Shown here one piece after another: positions 51,745-63,613 of a stretch of 64,000 bases of DNA. Under the pieces are notes generated by a model that saw only the letters and a program-made list of their open reading frames with translations, had not been told where the DNA came from and did no database searches. The first letter of the stretch is position 1; every line of letters starts with the position of its first letter. Both the position numbers and the translations under genes were made by a program. The stretch spans positions 19,509,748 to 19,573,747 of the forward strand of contig OV121082.1 in the NCBI GenBank assembly GCA_921293015.1, given 5' to 3'. The DNA is from Phorcus lineatus (lineage: Eukaryota; Mollusca; Gastropoda; Trochida; Trochidae).

Positions 51745-52769
51745 AAATATTTTCACTCCTACAGCGGTGGCTAACCTTTTCTAATTTGAGCAATTTCTGG
51801 GCTTCTGGCAGATTCCCCTAGCGGCAAACAAATGTACTAAAAACAGTCTGCAAAATGTTATTTTTTTTGCCCAGCCCTGTGCCTGTATTCTGTAGTTATA
51901 GACCATAAACCCGATTTGTCAAGAACACTCTACTACAAATAAATTTCAAATAAATTCCACGTTTCTCAAAAAATCCAGCATACATACAAGCCATACAGAA
52001 ACAATTGAGGCTCTAATCAATTTTGATTACTTTTAAAGGTGTTGCTGATTTCACGACTAACTTTGATTGCATCCTATCAGCCGTCTCGAGAGAAATGATT
52101 CATTAAGAACATTGGTTAGATGTTTGACATCAGCTACTTCTGTGTCGAGAGGATACAGATAAATAAACATCATTAAATTTTGTACATCAATCAATCAACA
52201 ACTTAGAATGTTTGATTAAAGTTCCTGCCACAAGAGTTGAGTCTTTTAAAGGGTTAAAAGCTGATTTTCAAGTAATCAAACCACAACTCTGTAATCAATA
52301 TTGATGCAGGATGAATACTTCCAACATACCAATATGGTGTTACATGAAGGTTTAACTGACAAAGCATTGGTCAACTTATTTTGCGCAATCTTAAACACTG
52401 CCTTAATGCATTTCATCACTTTTCTATGTCATCTGGTGAGTAATCTTCTGAACTTCATAGTCCAATCAGAAATCCACTTGTGGTTTCTATCAATGCATTA
52501 AAGGGCACCACGAGCTCAGTCGATACTGTAAGCCTTAATTTAAGCACGAGATGGCAATTTTAGTCTTGCAGGCAGAAGTTGACAATTTGTGGGATCTCGC
52601 TGTAATAGGTTGAAGATGCACATATGCCTGAATGATCTCTGTCAAAAGCAGATGAAGTAAAAACATCTGTACCAGGTTTCAAGCACTGAAGATTCAAAAC
52701 CAAGCATTGAAGACTCTTTTCACACAGATTTACTCGAGATCATATCAACAGCTGCACAATGTGAAAATG

Positions 52770-53303
52770 TTCCTGCTGATGAAATTCATTTTGTTAATGG
52801 AATGTTGACCAAACTGACTATTTCCTGTAAAATTAGTTGATGCTTTCCTGTATTGTCAGTTACTGACTTCCTGATTGCTGTTGTTTAGGACACATATTCT
52901 ATTGATGGACTGTTAAGTTAAAAGTCAGTAAACCGTTCTGACTGAATTGCATGTTTATAGATACCTTTTCTAACATCTTAAATAAAATTCTCCAATCAAA
53001 TGATTGTTGGAAAAATGTGTAGATTACCCTTGCTTATGATGTTCCGACCGCATGATAGGTATCCTGTTAATTGACTATTGGCAAATAGTGTTGATCACAT
53101 TAACTGTTGAAGTTCAGGCCACAGGATGCGTATCCTGCTTTTTGAATGCTAACCAACTGACTTTTGGCAAAAATTGTTAATTTCTCTAGGTGTTGAAGTT
53201 GCGGACACAGGATACATAACCTGTTGAGTGACTGTTGACAGTTCTGACAATTCCTGTGCAGATAACTGACAAGGCTGACCTTATAAGACATTTTTCCTGT
53301 CAA
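52770..53303 (-). repeat. degenerate tandem copies of the TXNDC15 terminal coding segment
   Basis: Just beyond the TXNDC15 stop, several 60-100-bp segments resemble the last ~70 coding bases. Best copies: around 53193-53260 (minus-strand reading CQQSLNRLCILCPQLQHLE, compare GQQSINRIRILWQEHQHIE) and 53107-53175 (shared CCACAGGAT.CGTATCCTG on the plus strand). Weaker ones lie near 53038, 52857 and 52774. They lie in the presumed 3' UTR and are not part of the main frame. Confidence 0.6.
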
Positions 53304-53356
53304 CTTTCAGATTGCAATAACCATTTATTTCTCTGTCTTTCTGCAATTACTCTTCA

Positions 53357-56300
53357 TTACTCTATGTGCTGATGTTCCTGCCACAGGATCCGTATCCTAT
53401 TGATGGACTGTTGACCGTACTGACTGTTGACGAACATGTAGCCACTGCAGGTGATGACGAACACCCAGGAAAGCCACAGCAGGTAGTCTGGATCCTTGGT
53501 AGGGATACTGGACAGAGGACCGAGGTAATCTTCATCCGTCACATTCACTGTAGCATTTGGCTCCAAACCTGGGAAGGGAATGTTGCAATTAAAAAGGATT
53601 CAAAACTAACTTTCATCCCCAACATTGTAAAACATAAGTAGCAACATATTTTTCATATGTGAACATATCCCTTTTGCTGAGAACTTTTTTTCAGTGTGTG
53701 TTCCTTTATTCTGTAACCAGTGATGTTATGAAATAATTATTGTTTGTGACGTCATTTTAAGCAGGCCATGGCAGAGGAGGCCTGGTTTTTCTGGATTTGT
53801 TATGCAGTTTCAATTGAACAGAAGTGCTAAAGAAGTCTTTTTACTTTTAGTAAACTCATCAAAATGTGTACAATTTCTGCTTTTGCTTCATTATTACAAA
53901 AGTTAAAGAGACCCACTTCTTTAGTGAGGTGAGGTGAGTTGGTGCTTAACGCCGCTTTCAAGATTATTTCACTTATATCGCAGCTGCTAGTATTATTGCA
54001 GGGAGAAAGCCCGCAACACCATTGTGGCTATGCATTGCGGTGAAACCTGCGAGCATCGGCTGGAACTAGCGAACCATGGGTGGTACTGCGCTGAATTTCA
54101 GTGTAGCATTGCACCCAAACCTGAACACTTCTTTGGGTAAAAGTCTTTATATTGGTCAGTTGTTTCTACATAAAAAGCTTATAAATCTGAAACTTTTCCA
54201 GTCGACTTGGATTGTATTTTTCCGTCAATGTTTAAACATTTATCTTTTCACTAGTGAATAACAAGAAGTTCAAGCTTTCCTTGGTCTTTGAAATAGTAGC
54301 TTAGGCACTCAGGCACATCATTTCGTTTCTTATTTGTTAAAATTTTCCTAAATGAAATTGTAAGCAAAATATATTCTCTTCAGAACAGCACATTTCATTA
54401 ATCCACCTGATTTTCTGTACCCGTAGAATAATATATAATGTATCAGGCAAAAAATGCATGCAACCAATTATGTGTGAACATCTCCTAATTATTCAGGTTT
54501 GGGAAATGGATTCAGGTAGCTTAACCAAACTTGGTATGTTGATGTAGGTAACCATAATAATGATGTAGACTGTCTTACAGTCTGATTAAAATCGACCGTG
54601 TTCCGAGGAATAAAAGTTTCAAAATATTGACTCTATCGAGATTCGAACTCTTTCTGTCTAGGCTATCCTCTCCACTAGGTCTGAAGGCAGCCTCACTGCT
54701 TGCACGTGCCGACACCAGTTTAGCGCAGACAAAACCTAGTCAATAGCGAACCAATCACATCATCGCGTTTAAAATAAAGATAGCGGCGATCAAGGTTAAC
54801 GAATGGTAAATGGGAGTTACTTGCCCCTAGCTACTGATACCGAATGCTTTTGCCGCACGCATTGTGATTGGTTAGCTTAGTTTATGCAAGAACGTGCGCT
54901 ACAGTAGGGTGCGGTCAGACCTAGTGGAGAGGATAGCCTAGACAAATAGACCCAATATTTTGAAACTTTTATTCCTCGGAACACAGTCGATTTTAATCAG
55001 ACTGGACTGTCTTATAAATGGAACCATTTAATTTCCTTTTTGGAAAAATCTTAAATTGTCCTAGAATACCTAATATAGGGATTTAAAAGGGTTGACATAT
55101 TTTCAGGTTTGAGAAGTTTGAGAGCTTACTGGTATTGAATAATTTGTTAGTAAAAACTCACTGAATATATGATTTCAGAATCAAGGGAACTTATTTCACC
55201 TGATATCTGTAAAGCCCTGTTAAAGAAACATTTTGGAGTGGTTGATATACTAAACGTTATGAATGTTGTTATTTTATCGAGATGAAGTGATAGTTGATGG
55301 AAAGTATCATTTAAATACATGTGCAACAGTATAGTAATTGGACAACATAAAGGTATCAGGTCATGTTCCTGAGCAGAAACTGGAAAATGACACCTATCTT
55401 CAGTCAAAGTAACTTTGGGAGAAAAAGACAGTAAAATTTGAGTTGACAGTGTATGTAACTAAGCTGCATGCAAATGGTACATGTGATTTTGACTTTGACA
55501 CACACGTAATCTTGGTGGTTGTTTTCCTCAAACAAATAATTTTCATGTAAGTGACACTAATGTTGAATATAGAAGATGCACAAGCACGGGAGACATCGAT
55601 ACAGGTCATATGCAATATATGACAAGGCAATCCACATAGACATATCAAGCTCTGATATATGTGCTGTTATAAACATACTCATAAAGTGACATCGGTATGT
55701 ATCACTCGTAATGTATTCATAAATGACCAACCTCCAATTTAAAAGTGGAATTACGTCTATGTCACGTTCTTAATTAGAGCTACGTTACTTCAATTAGTGA
55801 AAAGCGAGTTTTATTGTGTCATCGTAAAACAGAAGTGCCCAGATCGAGGTATAAGGCCTCGTTCCAGATGTGACCTCCCTTCACATTTGTTTTCTTTTGA
55901 AAAAGGGCAATGTGAAGGGAAATGCACATGTTCCATTTTGACACGTGCATTTGTTGTTTTTTGAAAATGGGCAAATGTAAAGGGAGGTCGCATCTGAGGC
56001 TTTTTACCTCGATCTGGGCACTTCCTTGTCTTCCGATGACGCAATAAAACTCGCTTTTTATTAATTGAAGTAACGTAGCTCTAATTAAGAACGTGACATA
56101 GACGTAATTCCACTTTTAAATTGGAGGTAGGTCATTTATGAATACGTTACGAGTGATACATACTGATGTCACTTTATGAGTATGTTTATATATATATACA
56201 TATATCGGAGCTTGATATGTCTATGTGGATTGCCTTGTTATATATTGCATACGACCTGTATCGATGTCTCCCATGCTTGTGAGAAGAAGGTTTGAATTAA

Positions 56301-59291
56301 TATCATCATATTTGCTGTTTTAACACATAAATTAAAAACTGTGAAAATTAAGGAGTGTCACGTGAGGTGAGGTGAGGTGAGGTGAGTTGGTGTTTAACGC
56401 CGCTTTCAAGATTATTTCACTTATATCGCGGCTACTAGTATCATTGCAGGGAGAAAGCCCGCAACACCATTGTGGTTATGCATTGCAGTGAAACCTGCGA
56501 GCATCGGCTGGAACTAGCAAACCATGGGTGGTACTGCGCTGAATTTCAGTGTAGCATTGCAGCCAAACCTGACTGCGTGTAGAACAGTTCTCTACTGCAG
56601 ACAAAGTTGCTGAGCCCCTGGCGGGATTCGAACCACGGACCTCCTGATCCGAAGCCGAACGCGCTAACCACTGCGCTATCCCACCCCAAGGAGTGTCATG
56701 TAACACTTGACCAAAATAATAATACAACATTGAAAATGAAAGCATTCATAATGGATCATCATCAATAAATCTTTTCAGCATTTATATCTCAAAACGGAAT
56801 ATCTAGACTTAGAGCACAAGTTCCATGATACCATGTTGTGTTAGTCAAATCAAAAATAAATAGGAAGCCTGAGTGTACCTGTGACATTCTTGATGAACTG
56901 TATGAAGGAAGTGAACACGCGCTCGGTGTGGTTGAATCTGACGGCAGATCTCGACTGGTGGAATAGCATCACATTGGGGACTGCAACCGTGCCGAACCTC
57001 GCATTCAGGCTGGAAAGAATATCATTATTATCATTATTTATATAAAATCATAAATGCACTGAAGTCATTACTTATATATGTGAAGATGTTTACATCTGAT
57101 TAGTGAATGACTTGTGTATCTTGCTTGTTTTATGTGTTAATTTTCCAAAAATATGAAAATATATAAAATATTTAAATATAATCAAAATGTAATATAAATA
57201 TATATAAATATATAACCCTTTGGCTGAACACCCTTTTCTTCAGGTATAATATTTTTGTCCTGCTATCTCAAAAGGAAGTTATATTTTTTCAAATTTCAGA
57301 TGAAATATAACTTGATCATTCAGTGTAATTATTAGCAAGATATATTTTCTTACTTGCTGAAGTGGACAGCATCGACTGCGAGAACCTCCAGTTGAGGAAA
57401 TGCCCGAGCTAGTGCATTGTACTGAGGAGCTGTCTTTGCACAAAACTGACACCAGGGGGCGTAGAACATCACCAAAACACAATCGCCAGAAGTCCTGTTT
57501 TTATCAAAACTTAAAACCTCCAGCAAAGTTGAACTGTTAACCAGTCTCACTTCAAGAGTCGTATTTTCTGTGATGTTCCTCCCAACACACTGAAATTTGA
57601 ACTTCTTTGACGAGTCTGTTTCATTCACCGCTGTTTCATTAGCAGCCTCTACAGTCTCATTTAGAGTCTCAGCGGCAAGAGTCTCATTGAGAACGATCTC
57701 CAGCTTAGGCTGACCTGTCGTGGTGACCTCCTCGGGAGTCACCTTCTCTGCTGTCTCCTCACTTCCTACCTGGAACTCCTCAATGACGGGAGTAAGCAGA
57801 GACTTCAGCATACTTGTCAGTGAGAAGAGATGACTGTCCTCAACCTCCTCCGAGGAGTCAGTTTCACTCCCTGGTTCACTTTTTGTTGTCTCCGCATCTC
57901 TCTGCTTTGATGTGCGGTCCTCTATGTCTCTTGGCTTTCGAACAACAGAGTCAAAGACACTCTCTAGCATCACATTTTGATCTTGATGTTCAGTGATTTT
58001 TGCTTCTTCATCCCTGGCCTCCTCGGCAAGCGTCAAACTGAACAGCAGTCCTGGAAAAATATTTATAAATTCATATCAATTTGAATTGTAAAAATAAAAG
58101 GAAAATGACCTGAATGTTAATTCTTTAAAGACAACAAACACATTGTAGCTTGTGTACAACATAAAATGCATTGGGTATAGTTTAGTAAATATACTGTCTT
58201 GTATGGCCATTGGCCAAGTTGGAAAAATATTTATAAATTCATATCATTTTGAATCGTAAAAATAAAAGGAAAATGACCTGAATGTTAATTCTTTAAAGAC
58301 AACAAACACATTGTAGCTTGTGTACAACATTAAATGCATTGGGTATAGTTTAGTAAATATACTGTCTTGTATGGCCATTGGCCAAGTTGTCAGTAAATCA
58401 TCTCCCAAATGGTGTTCTTGTAAATATGCAGTAGGACAACATCAATTTTATTGTTTTTCTTCAAGACCTGTGTTCAAGCCCTTGGCAAAACTTTTGTGAT
58501 ACTCTTTAGAAAGCAGATTTCACATTTAATATGTGGTATCATCAGTTACATGACATTGCTATAGTTTTATAACAAATGCAAGGCTAATATCTTCAATGAC
58601 AGAAATCTAATAATGACATAACTCTCGCTACAAAGAAATAACTGGACTGGACTGAGGTCTATTGGTAGTGATGTTTTATCCGTGCTCTCATTGAGCAATT
58701 ATCAAGTAGAATATCATTAATACACTGGAAGGAAAATCAAACATATCTATAAAAGTCTAGGTTATGTATATCTCCTATCAAACTGTTTTGATGGTATGCA
58801 TGGTGCAATGTTAATATTTTATGATGATGATATATTTTTACATTAACGGTTCAGAGGACAGTGGACTCATTTATTATCCAATGTTGATCACCATTGTGGG
58901 GTCAACTCAAGCCAATGGTCAACAGAAGATGGTAAATCAGGCCTTCATGTTTCACATGGTTGAACAAGATGATGATGATGATGATGATGATAATGATGAT
59001 TAATTGGTATAAGAAGACACGTAGGCATTATACATATCTCAATACATCTATCAATTCTATGCATCGAGGTACTAAAGACCACGAAAATAGGTAACGTGGA
59101 ACTGAAAAAACAACAGATAAGGTACAGTTCACTAATTCTGATGCCATTAATAACAATATAATGGAATTGAAATGATTTAACATTATAATAAGTTTGGTAG
59201 ATAATAAATAGAGAAAAGTCAACTGACCAAGAATGATGAAAAAACTCAAACACTTCATCCTTTTAGCAGACACCTGCATGGGCGCCGCCAT
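53357..59291 (-). CDS. TXNDC15: TXNDC15 orthologue, thioredoxin-domain membrane protein (4 exons)
   Basis: Exons 59228-59291, 57354-58050, 56879-57009 and 53357-53568 join into 367 aa (human ~360). All introns are GT-AG with matching phases. A signal peptide (about aa 1-30) is split by intron 1. An acidic, Glu/Thr-rich, N-glycosylation-rich region (several NET/NTT sites) follows. The thioredoxin fold starts near aa 200 with DCVLVMFYAPWCQFCAKTAP; CQFC is at 222-225. Exon 3 carries the cis-proline segment FGTVAVPNVMLFH. A membrane segment lies at about aa 325-345 (YLLWLSWVFVITCSGYMF), and the tail ends QEHQHIE, like the QEQEHVE end of the vertebrate protein. In vertebrates TXNDC15 is an ER-type membrane protein needed for ciliary function (Meckel-Gruber type 14). 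Intron 3 (3.3 kb) contains two SINEs, a MULE-like MITE and a long palindrome; intron 1 has a fresh tandem duplication. Confidence 0.95.
53923..54125 (-). mobile_element. 5'-truncated tRNA-derived SINE (TXNDC15 intron 3)
   Basis: Body and GGTGA-type tail of the 56361-56687 family, lacking the tRNA-like head. It has its own target duplication CACTTCTTT (53914-53922 and 54126-54134), so the truncation happened at insertion, as in target-primed reverse transcription. Confidence 0.88.
54578..55004. mobile_element. Mutator-like MITE, copy B (in TXNDC15 intron 3)
   Basis: Same family as 449-892, with CAGTCTG ends. Flanked by a perfect 10-bp duplication GACTGTCTTA (54568-54577 and 55005-55014). The right inverted repeat has a small internal deletion. 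Confidence 0.88.
55577..56281. repeat. ~705-bp near-perfect palindrome (foldback element, TXNDC15 intron 3)
   Basis: Arms of about 345 bp mirror each other around 55929, with a central loop of only some 15 bases. Outer ends read CACAAGCACGGGAGACATCG and its near-complement. Flanks AGAAGATG and AGAAGAAG suggest an 8-bp target duplication, so a hAT-like foldback element is possible. Confidence 0.85.
56361..56687 (-). mobile_element. full-length tRNA-derived SINE (TXNDC15 intron 3)
   Basis: On the minus strand it opens with a tRNA-like head, GGTGGGATAGCGCAGTGGTT (A box) to GGTTCGAATCC (B box); the loop CTTCGGA suggests an Arg-TCG tRNA ancestor. A ~230-bp body follows, ending GGCGTTAAACACCAACTCACC-like, then repeated CACCT. 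A perfect 11-bp duplication AAGGAGTGTCA flanks it (56350-56360 and 56688-56698). The head is too altered downstream to be a working tRNA gene. Confidence 0.93.
58053..58388. repeat. 168-bp tandem duplication, two near-identical units
   Basis: Units 58053-58220 and 58221-58388 differ at only a few positions, so the duplication is recent. It lies in TXNDC15 intron 1 and starts 2-3 bases from the 3' splice site of exon 2, duplicating the pyrimidine tract but not the AG. Confidence 0.92.
58967..59001. repeat. (GAT)n microsatellite
   Basis: Eleven near-perfect GAT units in TXNDC15 intron 1. Confidence 0.95.
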
Positions 59292-61858
59292 TTTGAATTC
59301 ATTGTTGACGTAAAAACTACTTTCCTAAAACATCTAATTATGACAATGCCATCGACGGATGGCTTCTGTCGGATTCTTTTTGTGTTAGATAAATATAAAC
59401 GGGAAATGTGTAGGTAAGGACATTAAGTAGTGAACACAATCGAATCAACAACAAAAATAGAAGAAAAAACCCTATGAATGTAAGTTTACGTTAACTTAAT
59501 ATTATCTACTCAATAAATAGACCATATGCAATGTTTAATTAGTATGACTTTAACAAATTCTCCGTCTTTACGGAACCTATAGCAACCTTTATTGAGGTTG
59601 TTTGCTATAATTTAAAATATACAATGATACACGCAGTTATCTAGCTATTGCAATTTATGATACTGTACTTTTTTCTCAAAACCAGCAATGGAACATAAAC
59701 TTTCGAGTAAATAAACTCTTAATTAGGGTAAGTTGATTGAAACCAGTGTGAATACTGAAAGGAACAGAAGATTGGGGAAATTTAATTTGTCGAAAATTTC
59801 CACAACATATATTAGTTTTTTGAAAAATATGTTTACCTCAGTGTAAATAATCTTTATAACCAACATGAATTTTCACTGTCGTAGAATAAGGCGTCATTTA
59901 TCAAGCGAAAATTGCATGTTTCCATTTTAGACTGAACTCAAATATATGTTCAGTCTACGAGTAAGGGAAATATATTCGCGTAGCCAAATCGAACCCCACA
60001 AGTTATTTTAAGAATTTCTTATACTGATTAAAAGATAATCTTGCAATAGGTAAAATTTCTTTTCATTTTCATGAGATCAATTTATTTCATTACGAAAATG
60101 TACAACGGCGACATTATCATTGTTTAGTCACAACAGTTTTGTCAATCGACATCAACAGCTTCCATAGATTATTATTTAGTAAATTTTTATTTTCTGAAAA
60201 CAGAACTATTAGAACACCCTGAAAGTTTTTATATTTAGATCAACACATCCTGTATACCATTCTGGTTGACATTTCGTCAATCCGAAAACATGTCGTTCCC
60301 TTGATGTTTACCAATTTCAAGTTTAACATTAAGATTCACTCAAAATACAGAAAAGAAGAGCATACATCAAAACGCACTTGTTGACCCTTGACCCAAACAA
60401 GTCATGTCATTTTGGTATAGATCTACAAGCAGTAACTCCGAAAATAAAGCCAGGCGGAAAGACGCACGGACGCTTTTATTTCCATATCCCCATTCCACGA
60501 TACCTCATAAGCCTTTTTAATCTTCCTTATTTTGACATACATACAGTTTAATTTTTTGATGTTCTAAATATGCATTTATGAACATTGTGTACACGTTTGA
60601 CTAATAAATCAATTAAAGAATTGTTCTTTCGTTACAAACATAATCATTATGTTTGTAAAATGCAGTTTCAAATGTTTGACATTATAATGCTGAAGGGTGA
60701 CAAAGCATGTATTGTCACTGATAACAACAGATTATGTTTGGACGCGTTATCGTATTTGAACTTCCAGCAAGACGTATGAGGAACATTGACCTTGATAAAC
60801 GATTAGATGTTTCACTGAACACCAATGAAGAAGGATATCGGATAGTTAAAAATTGTTTATTAAATAATAAACTAAATTTTGTCATTTCATGTTGTTTACT
60901 AAATGAGAAGTGACTATTTATCCTTCGTTGCTTATCAAATAAGAAGTGAATATTTCGTTATTTATGTGTTTATTAAAAAAGAAGTGAATATTTTATCCCT
61001 TCTTGTTACTTATTATTATGTCATTTATGTTGTTTATCATTTTATAAATATTACCTTTTAAAATTAACGTTGTTTATTAAAACAGAAGTAAACATTTATC
61101 CTTTTTTATCAAATAAGTAGTGAATATTATATCATTTATGTTTTTTTATTACAAAAGAAGTGAATATTTTATAATCTTATGTTGTTCATTATAATTTTAT
61201 GTTGTTTGTTGAATAAGAAGTGAATCTTTCTCCTATGATGTTTATTGAATTAGAAGTAAACCTTTTTCTCATGTTGAATATTTATCCCATGTCACATGTG
61301 AATATGTTACCATCTAATTTTATGTTGTTTATCAAATATGAAATAAATCTTTCTCATCCTGTGTTTATCTATTGATATGAGATGACCCTTAGGTATGATT
61401 ATCATCAAGTGTAGAATGTGGCATAAACTTATTACTCTTTAGTTACGTGTATATGTTTTCCTTGTGTGCACACTTAACATGATAGATTAGATGGCTACTT
61501 GCATAAGGAACCGGTGAATAGTGATCTATTCATACACGGTTTGCTTACACCTGCAAGATCGATAATGCATTGGTCACATATTTATTCCAAAAGTTATGAT
61601 TCAGTTTAATTTGCGAGCTCCATAAGTAATATATTGAGCTTTGAAATGAACAAGCAGTAAAACGAATATTATAAATCATAATTATGTTTTAAATACTCGG
61701 AAAGCTGGTTTTTATAATTAAAAGTATATGTAAGTTGGGGCCCAAAGAATTCTAAATAGTCGATTGTTTATTTAAGGGCGATTTATCATACTAATTGTTA
61801 TTCATTAAATCTACTCGCGTTCTAATTTGTTCTATTCGTATGTTGTATATTGTTGTTA
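59292..61858. other. 5' flank of TXNDC15, noncoding
   Basis: Promoter presumably lies just right of 59291, but no clear motif is seen. The rest is AT-rich with the minisatellite. The last 380 bases of the window, after 63616, also show nothing. Confidence 0.45.
60840..61378. repeat. degenerate AT-rich minisatellite (~45-60-bp unit)
   Basis: About ten irregular repeats of ATGTTGTTTATTAAATAAG followed by AAGTGAATATTTATCC, with indels between units. Confidence 0.85.
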
Positions 61859-63613
61859 GGGACCGGTCATGAATTGCAGGAGGGGGTGGGCCGGGGTTTT
61901 TTCTCTTTGCATTGTCTATAAAAATGTGGCCCTCCCTAACTCGTCGTAATTGTTTTCATGACTCTCCCCCAAAATCATATTTATGAAACTTCTTAAAAAT
62001 GGACTTTTGAAGATTTAAGGTCGGTTTAACATTAAAAAAATTGTCTTTGATATATCCAAAAGAGAAACTTCTTTAAGCAACACTTATAATAATGTTGAAA
62101 AGAAACAGATTTCCCCTTCAATTTATGGGTTTAACATGATGTCTGATAATGGTCTATATACTCGTAATGTTTTAAAATCAGTTTTATTAGAACTTTTTTT
62201 TACAGAAAGCAACTAAGAACATTCATTGCATCAAAATAGATTTTGAATACCATTGCTTATAATACATACATATGTTTAACATGGTGTATATTCTTTCTTT
62301 GAAAGTCGAATAACTGCATTCTAAGTTTTAAAGGCTAATTCTTTATTTATTTTAAAAATTCAAATCACAATGTCTTTTTTATCTTGAAATAACAAAATAG
62401 GTTAGCACTAAGGAAGATAAGGAATTTTTTTATGGATGATCAACTTCTTTGTTGAATTACTTTCAACAGCGATATAAAAAGAGCTTAAGATATTGCACTA
62501 GTTAAAAATTCCATCAAAATACATGCCTTGTCCACATTATTCCACTGAAAACTTGAAACAATGAATTCATAAATTGATGAAACCATGGAAGGACCAGGTC
62601 GGGAGATAAGCTTTAGACATAATGATTTCTTCAAAGCAAAACAAAAAAATACTTTTAGAGTAAAGTAACAAACAATGTTAAATGTCACATCTTCACATCA
62701 TAGGAATTAAATTATAAAATTTCATAACATTTAAACTATTAGTGTTTGAGTTTGATTAAACAAATTTAAACGTGTATATTAAGTCTGTAGCACAAGAAAT
62801 TTTTAGAATTTTGAAGGTACATAACATAATGATAATAAAGGCACATCTAGGAATCATAGGAATTACAAATGTTACATTTGTTACATGTTACATAATATTT
62901 AAACAACAAGTGTTTGAGATATGAGAGGAACAAAAACCAAGAAGTATGGAAACTAAGGATGATTGCAGCAAATGTTCCCAATTTTTTAAATATCAGTATT
63001 GGAACTTTTCTAAATATGAATTTAGATATTTTTCAAAAGTATGGCTATATTAACAAATTTACACCAATCAAGCCATCTGCTAAAATGTTACGGTTTCATA
63101 ACTTTGTATGATTGAGAAAGGTTAATATAACCATTCAAATATCAATATTTTGACTAGCTGTTTTAACTTTATGAGTCAATTAGTTATCAAATATGCATCT
63201 ATGTTGTATAAAAATATAGCAAACACCTGTTACGTATTAATTGCTTGTTTAAACTCTCAGTCCAACAGAACTACTTTTCTGAACTGTACTTTTCTACCAT
63301 TTGTTCTATTAGTATAAAGAACAATGAATTGGGCAGTGAATTCATGGTGATTTTACATTTAAGCATGGTTTTTTTAAAGAATATAAATCAGTCTTGCTCA
63401 AATCCTGGATTTTTTTCCATTTGATAAGGCTTTATGATAATGTTTCAGTCCCTCTTTTAATTGCTAAAGAAAAATAGTTTTATAACTGTCTATTTCAAAA
63501 TGACCCTCCCAAACCTTTCGCATTTTTTTCATAACCCTCCCCTGGTGGCTGTATATCTTTTTATGACCCTCCCCTGAAAACCCTAGGCCCTGCTGTAATA
63601 AATGACCGGTCCC
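61859..63613. mobile_element. 1.75-kb PIF/Harbinger-like non-autonomous element
   Basis: Ends GGGACCGGTCAT...ATGACCGGTCCC, flanked by TTA (61856-61858 and 63614-63616), the TWA target of Harbinger elements. Subterminal zones carry repeated TGACCCTCCC-type motifs facing inward from both ends. The AT-rich interior has no convincing transposase. An internal ~75-bp segment occurs twice (near 62695 and 62853). Confidence 0.7.

Larger units (their letters stand above)
44643..52769. other. intergenic, mobile-element-rich, no gene
   Basis: Contains the TTAA, TA and MULE-like elements listed separately. Remaining sequence is AT-rich with no supported exon. A weak CAGCGGTGGC motif at 51771 may be a hAT remnant. 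Confidence 0.5.

Noticed and set aside
55811-56044. A 77-aa minus-strand frame rich in FSKENKCEGR-like repeats
   Set aside because: It spans the centre of the palindrome and is a by-product of the inverted repeat.
56613-56687. A genuine tRNA-Arg gene
   Set aside because: The tRNA-like head continues into a SINE body with its own target duplications, and the 3' half does not complete a good acceptor stem.
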